From positions 203,773-267,772 of the forward strand of contig JASWJB010000020.1 of NCBI GenBank assembly GCA_032433595.1: 64,000 nt of DNA, given 5' to 3'. Every line of letters starts with the position of its first letter. The stretch's first letter is position 1. The stretch comes from Conoideocrella luteorostrata (lineage: Eukaryota > Ascomycota > Sordariomycetes > Hypocreales > Clavicipitaceae). The position numbers and the translations under genes are program-made. Positions 12,361 through 25,360 of this stretch are shown in pieces. The notes below the pieces were generated by a model that was not told the origin of the DNA, searched no databases, and worked only from the letters and a program-made list of their open reading frames with translations.

Positions 12361-13496
12361 ACTGAGTTTGACTCCGCGGGATGGTAGGGTAAAAAAAAAA
12401 AGGCTGATTTGTCTCTCTAGCACATTCAATGTAGGGCGCTTACTGCCATTTCTCAATGCCAGCGGCCGACGGAATTTGGCTCGGAAGTAGTTCAGCTTCG
12501 CAGCTTTGATACTGCCCGCTTGAGGATTGTTGAGCTTCGTAGTTTGGCCCTGCCTTGGCGTTTGATAGTGAGATACTATTTTGACATCAGCAGTGCACCC
12601 ATAAGGAAGCCTATAGCGTCAAATTCGATAATGAAGATAAGTGGTGGGGGTGATCTCACGATTAGAATTGCCCACCTCGATGAATCTTGCGTCTAGTAGG
12701 AAAAACAGTTACGCCCCCTGCCGTTTAGCATTTAGCTACTACTGCCTGCAATTGACCGCGTCTGACATACAGATAGTCCTAAATAAGTCACTTGTCTTAA
12801 AAAGATTGTTTTTCTGTCTCAGCAAGTATTGAGGCTTTGCTTGCTTGGCTCGCGGAGTAGGCGATGCTGGTATTGTACTGAGTGTGCGCTCAGCACCGGC
12901 GACGAAGAGACGGGAGTGCTGAGCACCAGCGAGGTCACCACTGCAAAGGGGCAGATGGGATCCACTTGTGGAGTGCACACTCCATGCCAAAGTACTTTCG
13001 TACTCCGTGCTTAAGTGGCTGTAGGAATTTCGACTAGGGTGTCCCCAAGGTCTCAGTACTCCTCCGTACACGTTGTCAGTGTGCTGCATCTCAGGCAAAG
13101 GTGGAAAATTGACACAGTATCCTAACCGACTCCGGCCGGTGTGTGTGCTCATAGCTCCCAGGTAGTCCGCCGTTTTTTAAACTTGGTCCATTCGATACTC
13201 CATTTTACTATCGCGAGATTCATCACCTACAGATTTGTCGATCACCGAAAGTCTCCTCCATAGCATGATCGTGGTCGCCGCCTCCTTTATTTGACTGAAC
13301 CCCTCAAACGATCGCCGTCTGGTTGTTCTCTAATTCGCTAACCACGCTATTTTGTATTTCTCAACTGGCAGCCCTTCCCTGACCTCATACGATAGACGAC
13401 TCGAAACAACCCGTCACACATCGTCCACCGCGTACCTCCTTGGTCGTCGACTTCACCGCTCCTCAAGTCTCCTGCCACATTCTTGATCCCTCAATA
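12361..13496. promoter_or_regulatory. Divergent intergenic region, HAUS1-like / TPR J-protein
   Basis: About 1.1 kb between two genes read outward, so it holds both promoters. The region before 13497 is pyrimidine-rich. A 137-codon minus frame at 12739-13152 has no conserved sequence and is taken as chance. Confidence 0.5.
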
Positions 13497-15193
13497 ATGC
13501 GACTGGTCATTTCAAACTTGGCGCTTACAGCAACCTTGCTCGCATCCGCTACAACTTTAGTAGCCCACGAAATTCCTGTCGATTTGCCGGTGTCTGCACT
13601 GTTAATATCGGCACAATCGCATCTTGCCAAGGGTGAAACTTCCGAGGCACTCGCCTACTACGATGCTGCCGTTGCTAAAGACCCGTCGAATTACCTGACG
13701 TTCTTTAAGCGTGCCACCACTTATCTTTCGCTTGGTCGATCCAACCAAGCCAGCCAAGACTTTGGAAGGGTTCTGGAACTTAAACCAGGCTTTCAAGGGG
13801 CCCACCTGCAATTAGCCAAAATAAAATCCAAAATTGCGGACTGGGAAGGCGCCAGAGCAGAGTACGTTTTGGCAGAAAAAGATCAAGAGTCGCCCGATCT
13901 ACTTGAGCTTGGCGAAGCCCAAGGAGCGGCTGAGCTGGCGGCCGCTGCAGAGAAGGACCAGAAATGGGACGAATGTATCAGCCATGCTGGTATAGCTATC
14001 CTTGTTGCTTCTAGAGCGCCAAGTTTGCGTGAGTTACGCTCCCGCTGTCGGTTTGAACGTGGAGAGGTGGAAGAGGGTATGGGCGATTTGCATCATGTCC
14101 TCCAGCTCCGACCAGGTAATACCGATCCGCATGTGTTAATATCCGCAATAACCTTCTACGGCCTCGCAGACTTAGACAACGGTTTATCACAAATAAGAAA
14201 GTGCTTGCACTCCGATCCAGACTCAAAAGTTTGCAAAGGTTTGCATAAGCAACAGAAACGACTTCAAAAAGCCATTTCTAAGGCTGAGAGTCAGCTGAAT
14301 CGGGGTCAAATTACCACTGCCGGGCGAGCTCTGGTAGGAACCGCGGATGAACCGGGACTGCTTGCAAACATTCGGGAGCAGATAGATGAACTAAGGGAGA
14401 CTGGCAGAATTCCGACGAATTCGAGAATCAGGTTATACGAGAATGTTGTCGAAATGGTGTGCCAGGCTTACTCTGAGGTAACAAGACAAACTTGACACCT
14501 TCCTTTTTTTTTTGGGCCCCACCCCCAAAATCCCCCCGAACACCACTAGGCATTATAGTTCTGTCTTGGGGTTGTTATAAGCTAATCTAACGTATTTAAA
14601 AGTCAAATCACAAGGATGCTGCCAAGTATTGCGAGGAAGCCATCCAAGCAGACGCTGAATCTTTCTGGGGTCTCATCCATCGAGCCAAGTCACTGTTGAA
14701 GCGTGAAGAATACGAGGCAGCTATCCAGACCCTTGAAAAAGCTGCAGAGAGTCGACCTGACAAAAGGGACAAGGTGAATCCAATTCTGAACAAGGCTCAA
14801 TTAGCCCTTAAACGCAGCAAAACGAAAGATTATTACAAGGTAATTGGAGTGGCAAACGACGCCGATGAAAGGCAGATCAAATCGGCCTATCGCAAAGCAT
14901 CTAAGCAATACCATCCGGATAAGGCCGCCAAGCAAGGTATCAGCAAGGAGGATGCTGAGAAGAAGATGGCTGCCATCAATGAAGCCTACGAGGTCCTTAG
15001 TGATCCGGAATTGCGAGCCCGCTTTGACCAAGGCGATGATCCTAACTCACAGGAGAGAGGCAGCCCCTTTCAAGGCAGTCCATTTGGTGGCGGGCACCCC
15101 TTCATGTTCCATCAACAGGGCGGAGGTGGAGGCGGAGCCAATTTCAAATTCCACTTCCCTGGAGGCGGCGGAGGTGGACCATTTGGATTCTGA
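13497..15193 (+). CDS. TPR and J-domain protein of the ER (DNAJC3/p58-IPK type)
   Basis: Two exons, 13497-14477 and 14603-15193; 523 aa. The N-terminus MRLVISNLALTATLLASATT reads as a cleavable signal peptide. Tetratricopeptide repeats follow from about residue 30 (ALAYYDAAVAKDPSNYLTFF, ASQDFGRVLELKPGFQGAHL) to about 400. A J domain near residues 400-470 contains YRKASKQYHPDKAA with the HPD tripeptide that triggers Hsp70 ATPase. The C-terminus is Gly/Phe-rich (GGGGGGANFKFHFPGGGGGG). This order is that of the lumenal co-chaperone DNAJC3, which hands clients to BiP/Kar2. No KDEL-type signal is present, as in other members. The ATG upstream in the open frame is none, so 13497 is the start. The intron contains a long T tract followed by C/A runs. 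Confidence 0.9.
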
Positions 15194-16026
15194 TATCACA
15201 ATACGAGTCAGCACAAATAGGAATAGGGACGTCATTTATTTACGCCAACCAGTCGAGTCATTCCATCATTCAGCGATTTTGTATCTTGCTTCGATATCTA
15301 CTACTACATGTTTCTTCAGTCCCGATACCAACTTTCACTATTACATGATTCAAATGGTTGGGGTTATGGTTACATAGTATGCCCTGCTCTGACCGATAGG
15401 AACTTGAAAAATCTGTAATACACGACAAATTCATTTCCGGGGAGTGGATCGAAAAGATTCATAGACGCGAAGGGAAAGTAGGAAAGAAGAGGAAGGAATA
15501 ATTCAACGAATTAGAGACACCATGCTATCGACGTACCAAATGCAGAGTCTTGCACATATCCAGGCTACCTTGAAACCCCATCATCAGTAGTAGTTTTGCG
15601 CTTTTGTTCCTCAAAGACTTCTCAATGGCAACAACAATGACAATATATTTACACCTCAGTGGTCAAAATACGGTATGTCGGATATCGAGCGTTCTAATGC
15701 GTGAAATGAAAGACCTCTGCCAAAACAGAAGTCAAGTTTTCTAGTGAAAAACGGGTGGCAGTGGAACAAGACAAACTAAAACAACATACACCGGAACTCT
15801 GTATCCACCGCACCTACGCCCCGCCTCTCGTTCCCCGACTCTAGCTTCCCGGCTCCAGTCCACAATTCCCAGTTCTTCAACAAGCCATCGCCTACAACCA
15901 GCCTACGACTTAATATAAATATCTCACATTCGACCCTTTCATAAGGAGTCGTTGCGTTTAATAAAGTATGCCCTAGATCAGGTGTTAGTTTGTGTACTGG
16001 AAACTTCTTCAGGTCTGGCTCGGTTA
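15194..16026. other. Convergent 3' region, J-protein / mitoferrin
   Basis: About 830 bp between two genes that end facing each other; it carries both 3' untranslated regions. Overlapping minus frames at 15776-16175 are downstream read-through of the mitoferrin strand and hold no carrier motif. Confidence 0.55.
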
Positions 16027-17450
16027 CTATTTGGGATCGTACTTGGAAAATTCGTATGCTGACCAGCAGATGGCAGTGCTGGGCATAGTGGTGACAACCC
16101 TGGGGCGTATGCCTTTGAAGAATCCTCGAAGCCCCTCCCTCTGATAAAGCAGGTGACATCCACCAAGAAAACCATTCACATTACGAACTTGTGGATCAGA
16201 TGAAGTGCCGCGAGTTTGCAAGATCGTCTTGATGACATCCATAGGCGTGGTTAGACCAGCCGCAAAGCCTCCAGCAACTGCTCCGGCCAAGCAGTGTGTC
16301 AGCGGGTCGTAGTCTTTCTCTGGATTCATGGTAGTCGAAATGGATTCATAAGCGAGGAACTGTAGCGCGGTAAACGGCACCGTCATAGACAATGTCGTCG
16401 GATACGATATATAGAAGGCGCCGATGCCTTCATTTCGGTAAACGTATTTCGCGCAATCTACCATGGATCGATACATCTTGCTTGAATCTTGAATTTGCAT
16501 TCGTTGTTTGATGACTTGTTGGACGCAAAGTTAGCCTTATTCATAGCCATAGGGCCATGCACAGTGTAGTGGGATTGAAAATGCGCACCGTCAAATGGAT
16601 TCATGAAAGCATCGCTGGCGATAGTAGCAGCAGCTCCGCTAGTGGCTGTCACATAGCCAATGTTAGATATTAGACGTCAAACAAACAAACTTTCACCGTG
16701 GTTGAAAGCATTGAATCACCAGCGTTTGACATGCGTTTCTACTTACCGGCAGCTAAAGGATGGTGAACGCCAGCCTGGTTTCCCCCCATGGCATGCTTGA
16801 CAGCCTCGTATGTAGCAAAGTACACTGCATGTGCCGGGCCTAGAAAAGTTCAACTTAGCAAACATCTTAGGTTTGAGCGAATGAGTACATAGGCAGAATA
16901 ATACCTGCTCCAACGATAACACTAGACATTCCACGCCACAAACTGAAGAAGCCTTCACTTGACGCCATCTGATATGTACTGCGGAGAACACCGGTGTAAG
17001 CCGTAGTAGAATTAGGATTGAGGACCTGCATTCGTGTCTGGAATCCAGTTGGTCAGCGTCACGAAGTGATTTTGGAGATGATCAGCAGTGTCGATATTGG
17101 CAAATCTGCATTGGTTTAATCCGGGTGCTGCGTAAAGTGCCATACCTTTATCGCATCGATTGGATACATGACCGTATGCTCCTAAACATTGATCAGCGTC
17201 ATTCGTTTGAGAGAAACACATGTTCACCCTAATATACTAGACACAGGGGTGAGGAGTAGCAACTCATGACGTACCGCGATACCTGCGAATGCTCCGGCTG
17301 CCATATTTTGCAGCAAGGAGAAATTTGGAGGGAGGGATTCGTAGCTGCACACCCAAGGTGGGAGCGCGTCAGTACTTTAAGTGTAAATGGAGAAAGCAAG
17401 GAGACAATATACTCATAATCCTCGCCTGGCTCGGCACTTGGCTGGGCCAT
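16027..17450 (-). CDS. MRS3/4: Mitochondrial iron carrier Mrs3/Mrs4 (mitoferrin)
   Basis: Seven exons on the minus strand: 17450-17413, 17344-17275, 17181-17146, 17037-16905, 16839-16747, 16645-16589, 16514-16027; 304 aa, the usual size. It is a six-helix inner-membrane carrier that brings Fe2+ into the matrix for haem and Fe-S synthesis. Three carrier repeats are visible, with signatures MYPIDAIKTRMQ, MNPFDVIKQRMQ and TTPMDVIKTILQTRG, and the typical N-terminal YESLPPNFSLLQNMAAGAFAG. The ATG at 17450 directly precedes this block; no in-frame ATG lies upstream before a stop. One exon is only 36 nt (12 codons), and all junction phases agree. Iron-regulated transcription is common for this family, but I did not find a convincing full SreA/GATA site upstream. 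Confidence 0.93.
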
Positions 17451-18778
17451 TTCGGCCACAGCTTCAGAAGCTCTGCCGAAGCCTTTAGAGTCGAGGGCAG
17501 CCAGATTGCCAGCGGTTGTGCCGAAGCAGTCGATCGAGGGGAGTTCGAATCGCGGTCAATGGCTAGTTCCGTGGATGAACGAAACTTTGCTGACGTAGCG
17601 CTGGTTAGGATGTGGGTGCTGATTTGGAGGCTCAGGTCGCGATGCTGCGTTGTCGGGTACGATGTATCGAAGGAGATCAAGTAACACTTCAAGAGAAAGA
17701 GGAAAAGAACGATATTGCCAGGCCAGTGGGTGGAATGATATCAAGAAGCATGCCTTAGTACGCAGTTGGAGGGCAACAATAGACCAGACCATTAAATTGC
17801 AAAGTAATCCACGATACTGAGTTGGTTTGGGTGAGGCCAGTTAGTAATAAAAAATTCGGTGACAGGTGCTCCGTTCACGGCCTCGGAGTCCGGCGCAAAC
17901 CCAGCAACCTCTGCTTGTATGAGCCAGCGTAGGCAGTACTCCGCAGACCAGCAACACCAGTACTATACTGAGTGAGTGGGCGGTGTGTATGTTTAAGGCT
18001 TAGCATCTCGCTGCTCCCTAAGTACACGCAAGTTGAGCCGTGAGGGCCTAATCCCGTGACCAGCAATGGCACAACCGGCTGGACTTATCATATGTGAAAA
18101 TTATTGTTCGACTGAGACCTAACCATCCTGACATTCGCCTAGCTGAGTTTTCATCTCTCTATTAAAATTCGAAATATCTAATACGCAGTAAATGCTTTGA
18201 CGTCTGTCCGGCTAAATTCTAATGCCCCAGTCTGAGTAGCTCCATAGCGGCGATAGTGCTCCGAGCTACTACGGAGTACAGTTGTCTCGGCCCTCTCAGC
18301 CTCGGCTTTAGTACACCTAGCTATGTCAAAATAACAGCAACTACCAATTCAAGTCATCGCACTGAACTGTTCAGCAAAGTGTGCTTGCATATCTATTTAA
18401 AACGATCTTAATTCTTAGTTAGGTCCAGTAGTTTGAACTGAGGATGACAGCACCGTCATCCGTCCCAACGAGATTTACCGACAATATTCAGCTAATGAAT
18501 TATTGTTAGTGAGCAAGCCAAATGACGAGATGATGTTTGTATACTCCGTACTCCGTACAGTACACTAAATTAGAGCAAGTCATACGCCGTAATGCATCAG
18601 CTAATTATAGACACTTCCCCAGCAGTCATATGACACTACTTGTTTTACAGGGTTGGTGCGTTAGTTCACTGATCCTTTTCGTTCGGATCAAGCCAGCAAA
18701 ATCCCGAGGTACTATCGCTGAAGACGCTAAGTAGTGGCGCTCTGGGGACGCTTGTTTTTATAACTTAAAGCTATGCCT
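17451..18778. promoter_or_regulatory. Mitoferrin promoter and ATG9 3' flank
   Basis: About 1.3 kb, transcribed leftward on both sides. It contains a tandem TACTCCGTACTCCGTA at 18542-18557 and a single TACGGAGTA at 18270-18278. No protein-coding content was recognised; a tRNA-like B-box at about 17538 was rejected. Confidence 0.55.
18542..18557. repeat. Tandem TACGGAG element (two overlapping TACTCCGTA)
   Basis: Two 7-bp units read TACTCCGTACTCCGTA. The same element occurs at 24978, 51752 and 59861 and singly elsewhere, always outside the exons I modelled. Confidence 0.9.
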
Positions 18779-21533
18779 CTACACTACGCCTCCACGGCGA
18801 CTGTGCTGCGCTTGTCGTAACTGATATATGAGCCCCAGCACGCCATCTTCTCGCTCCTCGAGGTTTCTCGAGCTATTCTCTCGGCTCAGCCCGTTACCCG
18901 GTGACGTTTCCCAAGTAGATTCCCCCAATATCCCACCCCCGTCATAGGCATCATCGCCGTTCTCGTCCTGCTCATCCTCTTCCTCAACAGCCCCCTGTCC
19001 ATCATTTCCGTAATTCGTGTTGTGTTCGGCAATGTGACTCTCTTCATGAGAGACACCTCTGTGCTGACGGGGTCGATGAAAACTTCTTGCTCCAAACAAG
19101 GGAGCTGGTTGGTTATGCGGGTCCAATAACGCTGATGCCATGGGGGACAATTGCGGCCTCGCCGGAGTCACTGCTCTACCCGTTTTCTGAAACAGGGAAT
19201 TGATTGTACGACCTCTGTTTTTCACCATATCAGGATGAACCATGTTCGTGCCCTGTGTGTCCGTCGCAAGAGACGGTGAATTCAAGCTAGGGAATACCGG
19301 CGGCGGATGAAACTGGCCCCGACCACCTGGTGGCATATGTCCTGGAATACCAGTTTTAGGATTAATGACATAATTGTCTAGAAATCCGTAGTAAGATGCG
19401 GCCATCTTTCCATGTTTGGTAGAATAATAGTCTTCCCTAACATCATAGTTCGCCCTTTGCTGACCAGCTTGTCCCACTCCCTTTTTGAAATCAAAGATGG
19501 CGAATGAACAGACGTAGCCAAGCCCATCCACATGAACAGTAAACTCGCGGAAGAAGTCAACAGCTTGTTCCGCACACTTGGGTAGGGAAAAGAACAGAAG
19601 CATCGGTGTTGTAATGATGCCAAAAATTTCTTCCAAGAAGATTACAACTTTCATCTTATATAACTCAGAGAACTCTTTCTTGACCTCGAAGCTATGAAGT
19701 CGTCCCTGCCAGTGATCCGGCATGTAATGTGTATATTCAATAACGTTGTGTAGCGCGTACTCGGGATTGAATACGCTAGTCTCCTCGGAAACCATTCCCC
19801 GGGTAACAGCCCATATACCTCCAAAAACACCGAGATAGAACAAGACTGTTCTATCTTTAGTAATTTCGAAGCCAAGGAACAATTCAGAGTCTAGTAAAGT
19901 GCAGACAGCAAGTACAGCCGTAATGGCTCCGGACATGAATGACACGCTTCGGGCAACTTCTTCTGTCATCCGTTTAGGAAATTGGTCAACGTAACGGGTC
20001 GCAAACGGGAATGACATATTGAGCCTCTCATAGAATATATGGGGTAATTCGTTGAATTCCCTAAATTTCCATTCTGCTAGTGCTGTATATTTCCGAGTAG
20101 CTGCCAATTTCGGATCTTTTTGATATTCCTACCCATTACTGAATTAGCGTTTGTGTTTAGCACAATGAGTGATATCATAAAAGACTTTTAATCAAGGCTC
20201 ACATTATAGTACGTGAAAAAGTACACAACGACAACATAAGCGAGAACCACTGGCGCAAAGATAAGGTTCAAGAATCCGGCGAAATACAACCGTTGTCGCA
20301 GCTTTTGGCTCAGGAAAGATCGTCTATCGGCACGCAAAAAGTCTTGTCTTACTTGGCCAAACTCATTGAATGCCATGTCAAGGATACAGTAGTGTAGATA
20401 CCATTCCATGGTCTTAGAGAAGAGTTGCTTGCCCCGAATGAATGGCAGCGGAAGCGAGAGGTCCAAGACATCTTTATTGATCATGGCAATAAGGAAATTT
20501 TCTTTCCGCATTAGACGATTAGCTATGTCGTGAGCATCGAGTCTCTCTTTGGATTGGCTTCCAATATAGCGGCGAAGACTGCGCGGGATATTAGTCGCAG
20601 TTTTCGGGTTATCGTCACGTAACGTCATGATTCGAGCAACAATATCTTGCCAAGATACCGTCTGCATATCTTGCTCTGGAATCTCAAGAAGATATATAAA
20701 GAAGTCCTTAACGTAGATTAAGCGACGGATTTCGTAGATATACTGTAGAGACTTCCACACAAAGAAGAATGTGTATAGCCAAGTTCCGAGGTTCCAGGCA
20801 ACCGACATCTTTCCAAAACACTGCTTGATGACAACCTGTCTCAAGGACTTACTCTCAGGAACCTTGCTATAGTCGACACATTGAGTAAGGAATGTCAATA
20901 AAACCGCCACAAAGAAGGTTTTCCTTCCTAGTATTAGCATTATAATACAGATTCGGAAATGAAATGTACTTACGCAAGCCAAAATACATTTGTAAGAAGA
21001 ATACAATATAAACCTCCGCCCTCATAGTAGTCATAAACATCGCGCATGAAGCTATCGAGGTTCGAAATGTTGGCCCATCTCCAGAGGGCTTTCTCCCTAC
21101 CCCCGCCGGGAACCATGTCTCTCGTGAGAGACCTGGGTTGTGATAGTCCGACAGCCCCTCGATCCCAGTTGTGAGGTCTCTGTTGCATAGTGGCTGCATC
21201 GCACCGTGCCTTCACTTGCCTATCGAGTTTGCCTGGATGTGAAACCGGAGGACCTCGAGGTTTGCGAGGTGGTTCTGGAGGAATCAGGCCTGGCTGCGCG
21301 TTGGTCTCCACGAGAAGTGACGCCGGAACGTCATTTTCAACATCCTCTTCGTGATTTAGCCACCGAGATGCACCTGATGGTAAGAACTTTCGTGGCGTAG
21401 TACGTCTAGTATCTTGAATTGAAGTTTCGACAGTAGTTTGGCTACTTGCAACAGCTAGGTTCTCCGCCTCAGCATAGTTGAAATGATGCAACAAGTTCTC
21501 CTCATCTGGGTTATATGAGTTTTTTCGTGGCAT
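18779..21533 (-). CDS. ATG9: Atg9, autophagy transmembrane lipid scramblase
   Basis: Three exons on the minus strand: 21533-20974, 20923-20203, 20128-18779; 876 aa, similar to other filamentous fungi. Atg9 is the multispanning protein of autophagy vesicles; it scrambles phospholipids and seeds the phagophore together with Atg2 and Atg18. Visible family blocks are [92 protein letters not shown] and [18 protein letters not shown], with hydrophobic spans between them. The C-terminus is long, disordered and acidic. The first intron (50 nt) uses an AAG acceptor at 20924, needed for frame. The ATG at 21533 is the first in the open frame, but a further upstream exon is possible because other fungal Atg9 proteins have somewhat different N-termini. 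It is head-to-head with COG6. Confidence 0.95.
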
Positions 21534-22541
21534 GATTATGTCATCGCCCTCCGGAAGTTTCAGTATCGTATTTTGAGCTAGGCAAGCCTGCAGAAAAGTT
21601 TTCTTTAGTTGTTGAAAGAAGTTCCTTATTACGACGGGAGTAAAACTGGTCTCCAGATATGCCGACCATGTGCTGCATGCCGGTCGCAGAAAAAAATCAC
21701 TTCGTCTTTTGCAAGCCTTCAAATTCGGTCATCTCCTATCGCACGTAATCGACTTCGATTGCGTTGTTTCGTGCCAACGCTGTAACATGGTCGTCCGTTA
21801 GGAGGCTGTTGATGTGCAGTCGCCTCAAACTTTAACTTCGCACCGAGTAGTTATGGAGTTCTTGCGGTAGAGCATGTCACACGAGGCACAAGGGTTAGCC
21901 ATCAGGAGGCTACGACGGCGTGACTGACCAGCTCCACCCAAATCCCCACCCTTTGCTAGCATATCATGTGCACCTTGACTACTAGTTAGTTAGCTTACGA
22001 CTAGACTACTCCGTAGAAATACTTGTATTTCACAGTCATGCTGCGAAAATCTAACGGAAGCGCGAGGAGTACTGAACAGCCCATCAAGAGCATGACCTTT
22101 TTCTTTTCCTTTTTCTTGTTCCTTAGTAATATGATGGAAATAAATGCCAGCATTAGTAGTAATAATGGGTTTGTCAAGTACTGCTCCTGGGACGTCGAGT
22201 AACGGCAAAAAGCCGGTTATTATTATATGTCCGCGAACGCCAGTTGGTTAGTTACCGCTTACCCGAAACAGCGTGCTTAATTACTTCAGACCATGAGATC
22301 GTTCGTAACCCTCCATGGCTGGCCCCCTCCCAGAAAACAGTGGTCGAGCTTTTTTACGATTTTGCATTGCCAAAAGTCTCCTTTCGACACCAGGGATACC
22401 TCCTAAAGCTGGTTATAGTAACAAAGGCTCTCAGTCTGGTTTCGCTATTATCATCACCTAGCAGAAATATGGCCATTTCGAACTACCCACTCCGAGACGA
22501 ATATTCCTAATCCACATAAAAGCATTCGAGAATATCGAACC
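21534..22541. promoter_or_regulatory. Divergent ATG9 / COG6 promoter region
   Basis: 1,008 bp between two outward-reading start codons. One TACTCCGTA copy lies at 22007-22015. Short frames (21206-21400 plus, 22244-22510 plus, 21990-22208 minus) lack conserved content. No defined transcription factor site is claimed. Confidence 0.6.
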
Positions 22542-24670
22542 ATGGTGTCCGAGTCACAGGTCCACCAGAAAGGACGCTCCGATCCTAGGACAATAGACGC
22601 CGAGCATCTGAATTCTGAGAATATCGTGCTGATGACCTCTGCTAGGAGCTCGAATTCTCTCTCCCAGAAGGTTGCATCGGTTCTTTCTACATCATTCTCT
22701 GATGCGGAATTTCGCGAAGCCCTCTCATTACTTGATCAACGATGCCTTACAAATGACGCAAAAGCTAGACGGCAGATCAGGCTTGATCTTCAACGGGATG
22801 TAATAATTTGCAATGGGATCGTCATCAATAGCTTTGGGTGCGTCTCAGAGGTTTGTGCTACCCTGTCTTCCCAATTTTTTCAGCACAGAAAGGCGGCCAT
22901 TAACAATCGATAAAGCAACTGCGTAGCGTCAAGTTCATTCTGGATAAGGTGAACACAGAATATGAAGACATGAAGTCGCAGGTAGCTTTGGCCCAAGTAG
23001 AGACAGCATTGGCCTTACATGAGACCACATCTCTCTTGGATAAGCGTGAACTACTTTCCATGAAACAAAGCGTTCTGTCAATCTTCCAAGATCGATTTAT
23101 CATGACTGATGTTGAGATCGCGTCTTTGACCTCAACTGCTGAGCCGGTTGACGAGCGGTTTTTCAGCGCCTTATATAAAGCAAAGAAAATAAGTAAAGAC
23201 TGTGAGATATTACTCGGTCTTGAAAATCAAGCATTTGGCTTAGATTTGATGGAGCAAACGTCCAAGCACCTGAACTTCGGGTTTCAAAAACTGTACAAAG
23301 GAATACAAAGGGAATTCAAGACATTAAACCTCGAGAATCCACAAATGAGCGCTTCAATCAGGCGATCCCTACGGGTGTTGGCGGAACGTCCATCTCTTTT
23401 TCAAAGCTGCCTTGACTTCTTCTCTGAAGCCAGGGAACGCATACTTTCAGAAGCGTTTCATATCGCCTTGACAGGCACTGCACCATCTGGGACTAATGAT
23501 CATTCCGTCAAGCCAATCGATCTCGCTGCCCATGATATATTGCGCTATGTAGGGGACATGTTGGCTTGGGTACACTCGGCAGCGGTCAGCGAGCGCGAGG
23601 CCCTCGAGGTTTTGTTTGTTGCGGAAGGCGAAGAGCTCGCAAAAAGTCTAAAGTCTGGCCCGGAAATTTGGCAGCATTTACCGCATAACGACGGAAGCGA
23701 AAGCGAATTTAACACTGTCAGTACCCTCGGCGATCTTGTTGATAAAGATATGTCTGGAACTGCCAGGCTGCTTCGCCAGCGTGTTGAACAGGTCATCCAA
23801 GTGAACGAAGAGATCATTCCAGCTTACAAAGTTGCTACTCTACTTGGCTTCTATCTCACCACCTTCGAAAAGATGATAGGTTCGGCGTCAAATCTTGTAG
23901 AGTGTATCCGAAGTTCAAAGGCTGAGGCATTACGACAATTTCGATCGCTGATTAAGGACAATATTGCCGTTATACATGGCGACTCTCAAAAAGTCTCGGT
24001 AGATCTAGTACCACCAACATTCCTCATTGAGGCTCTAAATCAGCTCACAGCTATCATGCAAACTTATGACTCGTCGTTGTCATCGTATGAGAACCGCGAA
24101 TCCGAATTTGAAGGTGTAATGTCTGACGCATTTGAGCCCTTTTTGTCTGGATGTGACAACATGGCAAGGCTTATGACTCCCCTCAAGCGGTCTATCTTCA
24201 CTGTCAATTTCAGCCTTGTGGCGGAGAAGTGCCTTGCCCAATCCAGCTTCACGGAGAGACGAGCAGAGCAACTCCGCCAGAACATCAAACATGAGGCAGC
24301 AAAAATTGTAGAGAGCCAATATGAGTTCTTTCGTGTGGAGTCCGGCTTGGACCCGGCAATTTTCAGCAGGGACAATGGCTTGACTAAGATCAGGTCTTAT
24401 GTAGACCAAGATATCTTAGTAAGAGCGAGCCAGCATCTGGACGAATTCCTCCCCTCTGCTTTGACAGACGCCATTGATAGAATTAGGTACCTACAAGATG
24501 CAGTGTTGGCTCGTCAAATTACTGCGGAGGCAGCAGAGCTGTTCTGCAGAGATTTCGAGAATCTGGAGCTGGAGGTGGATCGACAGGATAGTGACACCGT
24601 CGGCGGCAATGGTAGTTTACGATCGGTTTTCCCACGGACCTCTGCGGAAATTCGTGTCTTACTTTCCTGA
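22542..24670 (+). CDS. COG6: Conserved oligomeric Golgi complex subunit 6
   Basis: Two exons, 22542-22850 and 22916-24670; 687 aa. Cog6 belongs to lobe B of the COG tether, which captures vesicles carrying resident Golgi enzymes in retrograde transport. Typical features are the N-terminal Ser-rich part, LSQKVASVLSTSFSDAEFRE, a coiled segment (RLDLQRDVIICNG, KFILDKVNTEYEDMKSQVAL), LLDKRELLSMKQSVLSIF, and the AYKVATLLGFYLTTFEKMIG block in the C-terminal half. The joint SE|QLRSVK across the 65-nt intron restores the coiled coil. Length is in the normal range. The ATG at 22542 is the first in frame and follows an AT-rich leader. Confidence 0.9.
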
Positions 24671-25360
24671 TACAGGTTACCAATTGTGATGAATATAATG
24701 GACCGAAAAATTATAGGTGTGGGTAAACAAGTCATCATATTTGCAACCTTGCGGTGAATACCTTACTAGGCGAATAAGAGGTTATGTGTCTACCAATGGT
24801 TCATTATTCGTCTCAGCGCCTCTATATTTAAAGTAGTTAACGGCTTGTGAACTCCGTGAGATTCATATCATCTTTGTTCCAAGAGGAAGAAGGCACGAAT
24901 TGCAGCCAGTGCTCTTTTGGTCTTTTGACAAATGCAGTTTAGTGCTTTGCACTCCAGTTCGACGACGTGGCTGTGTGTACGGAGTACGGAGTACTGAATA
25001 CATACGTCTGCAGAAGCCCTAGCTAGTCCGACAAGGCCCTGCTGTCTCGGCGGCAGTCCACTCCACCTTACGTCACCAACCGAATCCAACCCGTTAATGC
25101 CCAGTTTATGGAAGGTTATGCTAGTGCTTTCAGCAACCTTTGACTTACCAGGAGCGAACAGCACACTCCAAACAGGCCTTGCGGTACATTGCAGGAGCCA
25201 TCATACATCTGACGACGCAATCATCTTGGTAGACAACGACATTGGGTCACCAGATACCGCAGCGCCAAAAGAAACGAAACCGTAACATACCCAGCCTGAA
25301 TTGCAACGTCAACCAGCCTAATTCGTCTGTGCAGCCTAGCATGCCATCAACGGCGATATC
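24671..25360. other. Spacer between COG6 and the AAA ATPase gene
   Basis: About 690 bp. Contains the tandem TACGGAGTACGGAGTA element (24979-24994), COG6 3' flank and the next promoter. No gene content recognised in the short frames. Confidence 0.55.
24978..24996. repeat. Tandem TACGGAG element
   Basis: GTACGGAGTACGGAGTACT, two and a half 7-bp units, in the COG6/AAA spacer. Confidence 0.9.

Noticed and set aside
12739..13152. 137-codon minus frame in the HAUS1/J-protein spacer
   Set aside because: Low similarity to anything known, no splice or codon support, overlaps a plausible promoter.
17520..17560. GAGTTCGAATC resembling a tRNA B box
   Set aside because: No matching acceptor stem, A box or anticodon arm could be folded around it, and it lies in the mitoferrin leader.
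17369..17692. 107-codon minus frame overlapping mitoferrin exon 1
   Set aside because: It begins with a non-ATG codon, runs in another frame from the carrier and has no conserved sequence.
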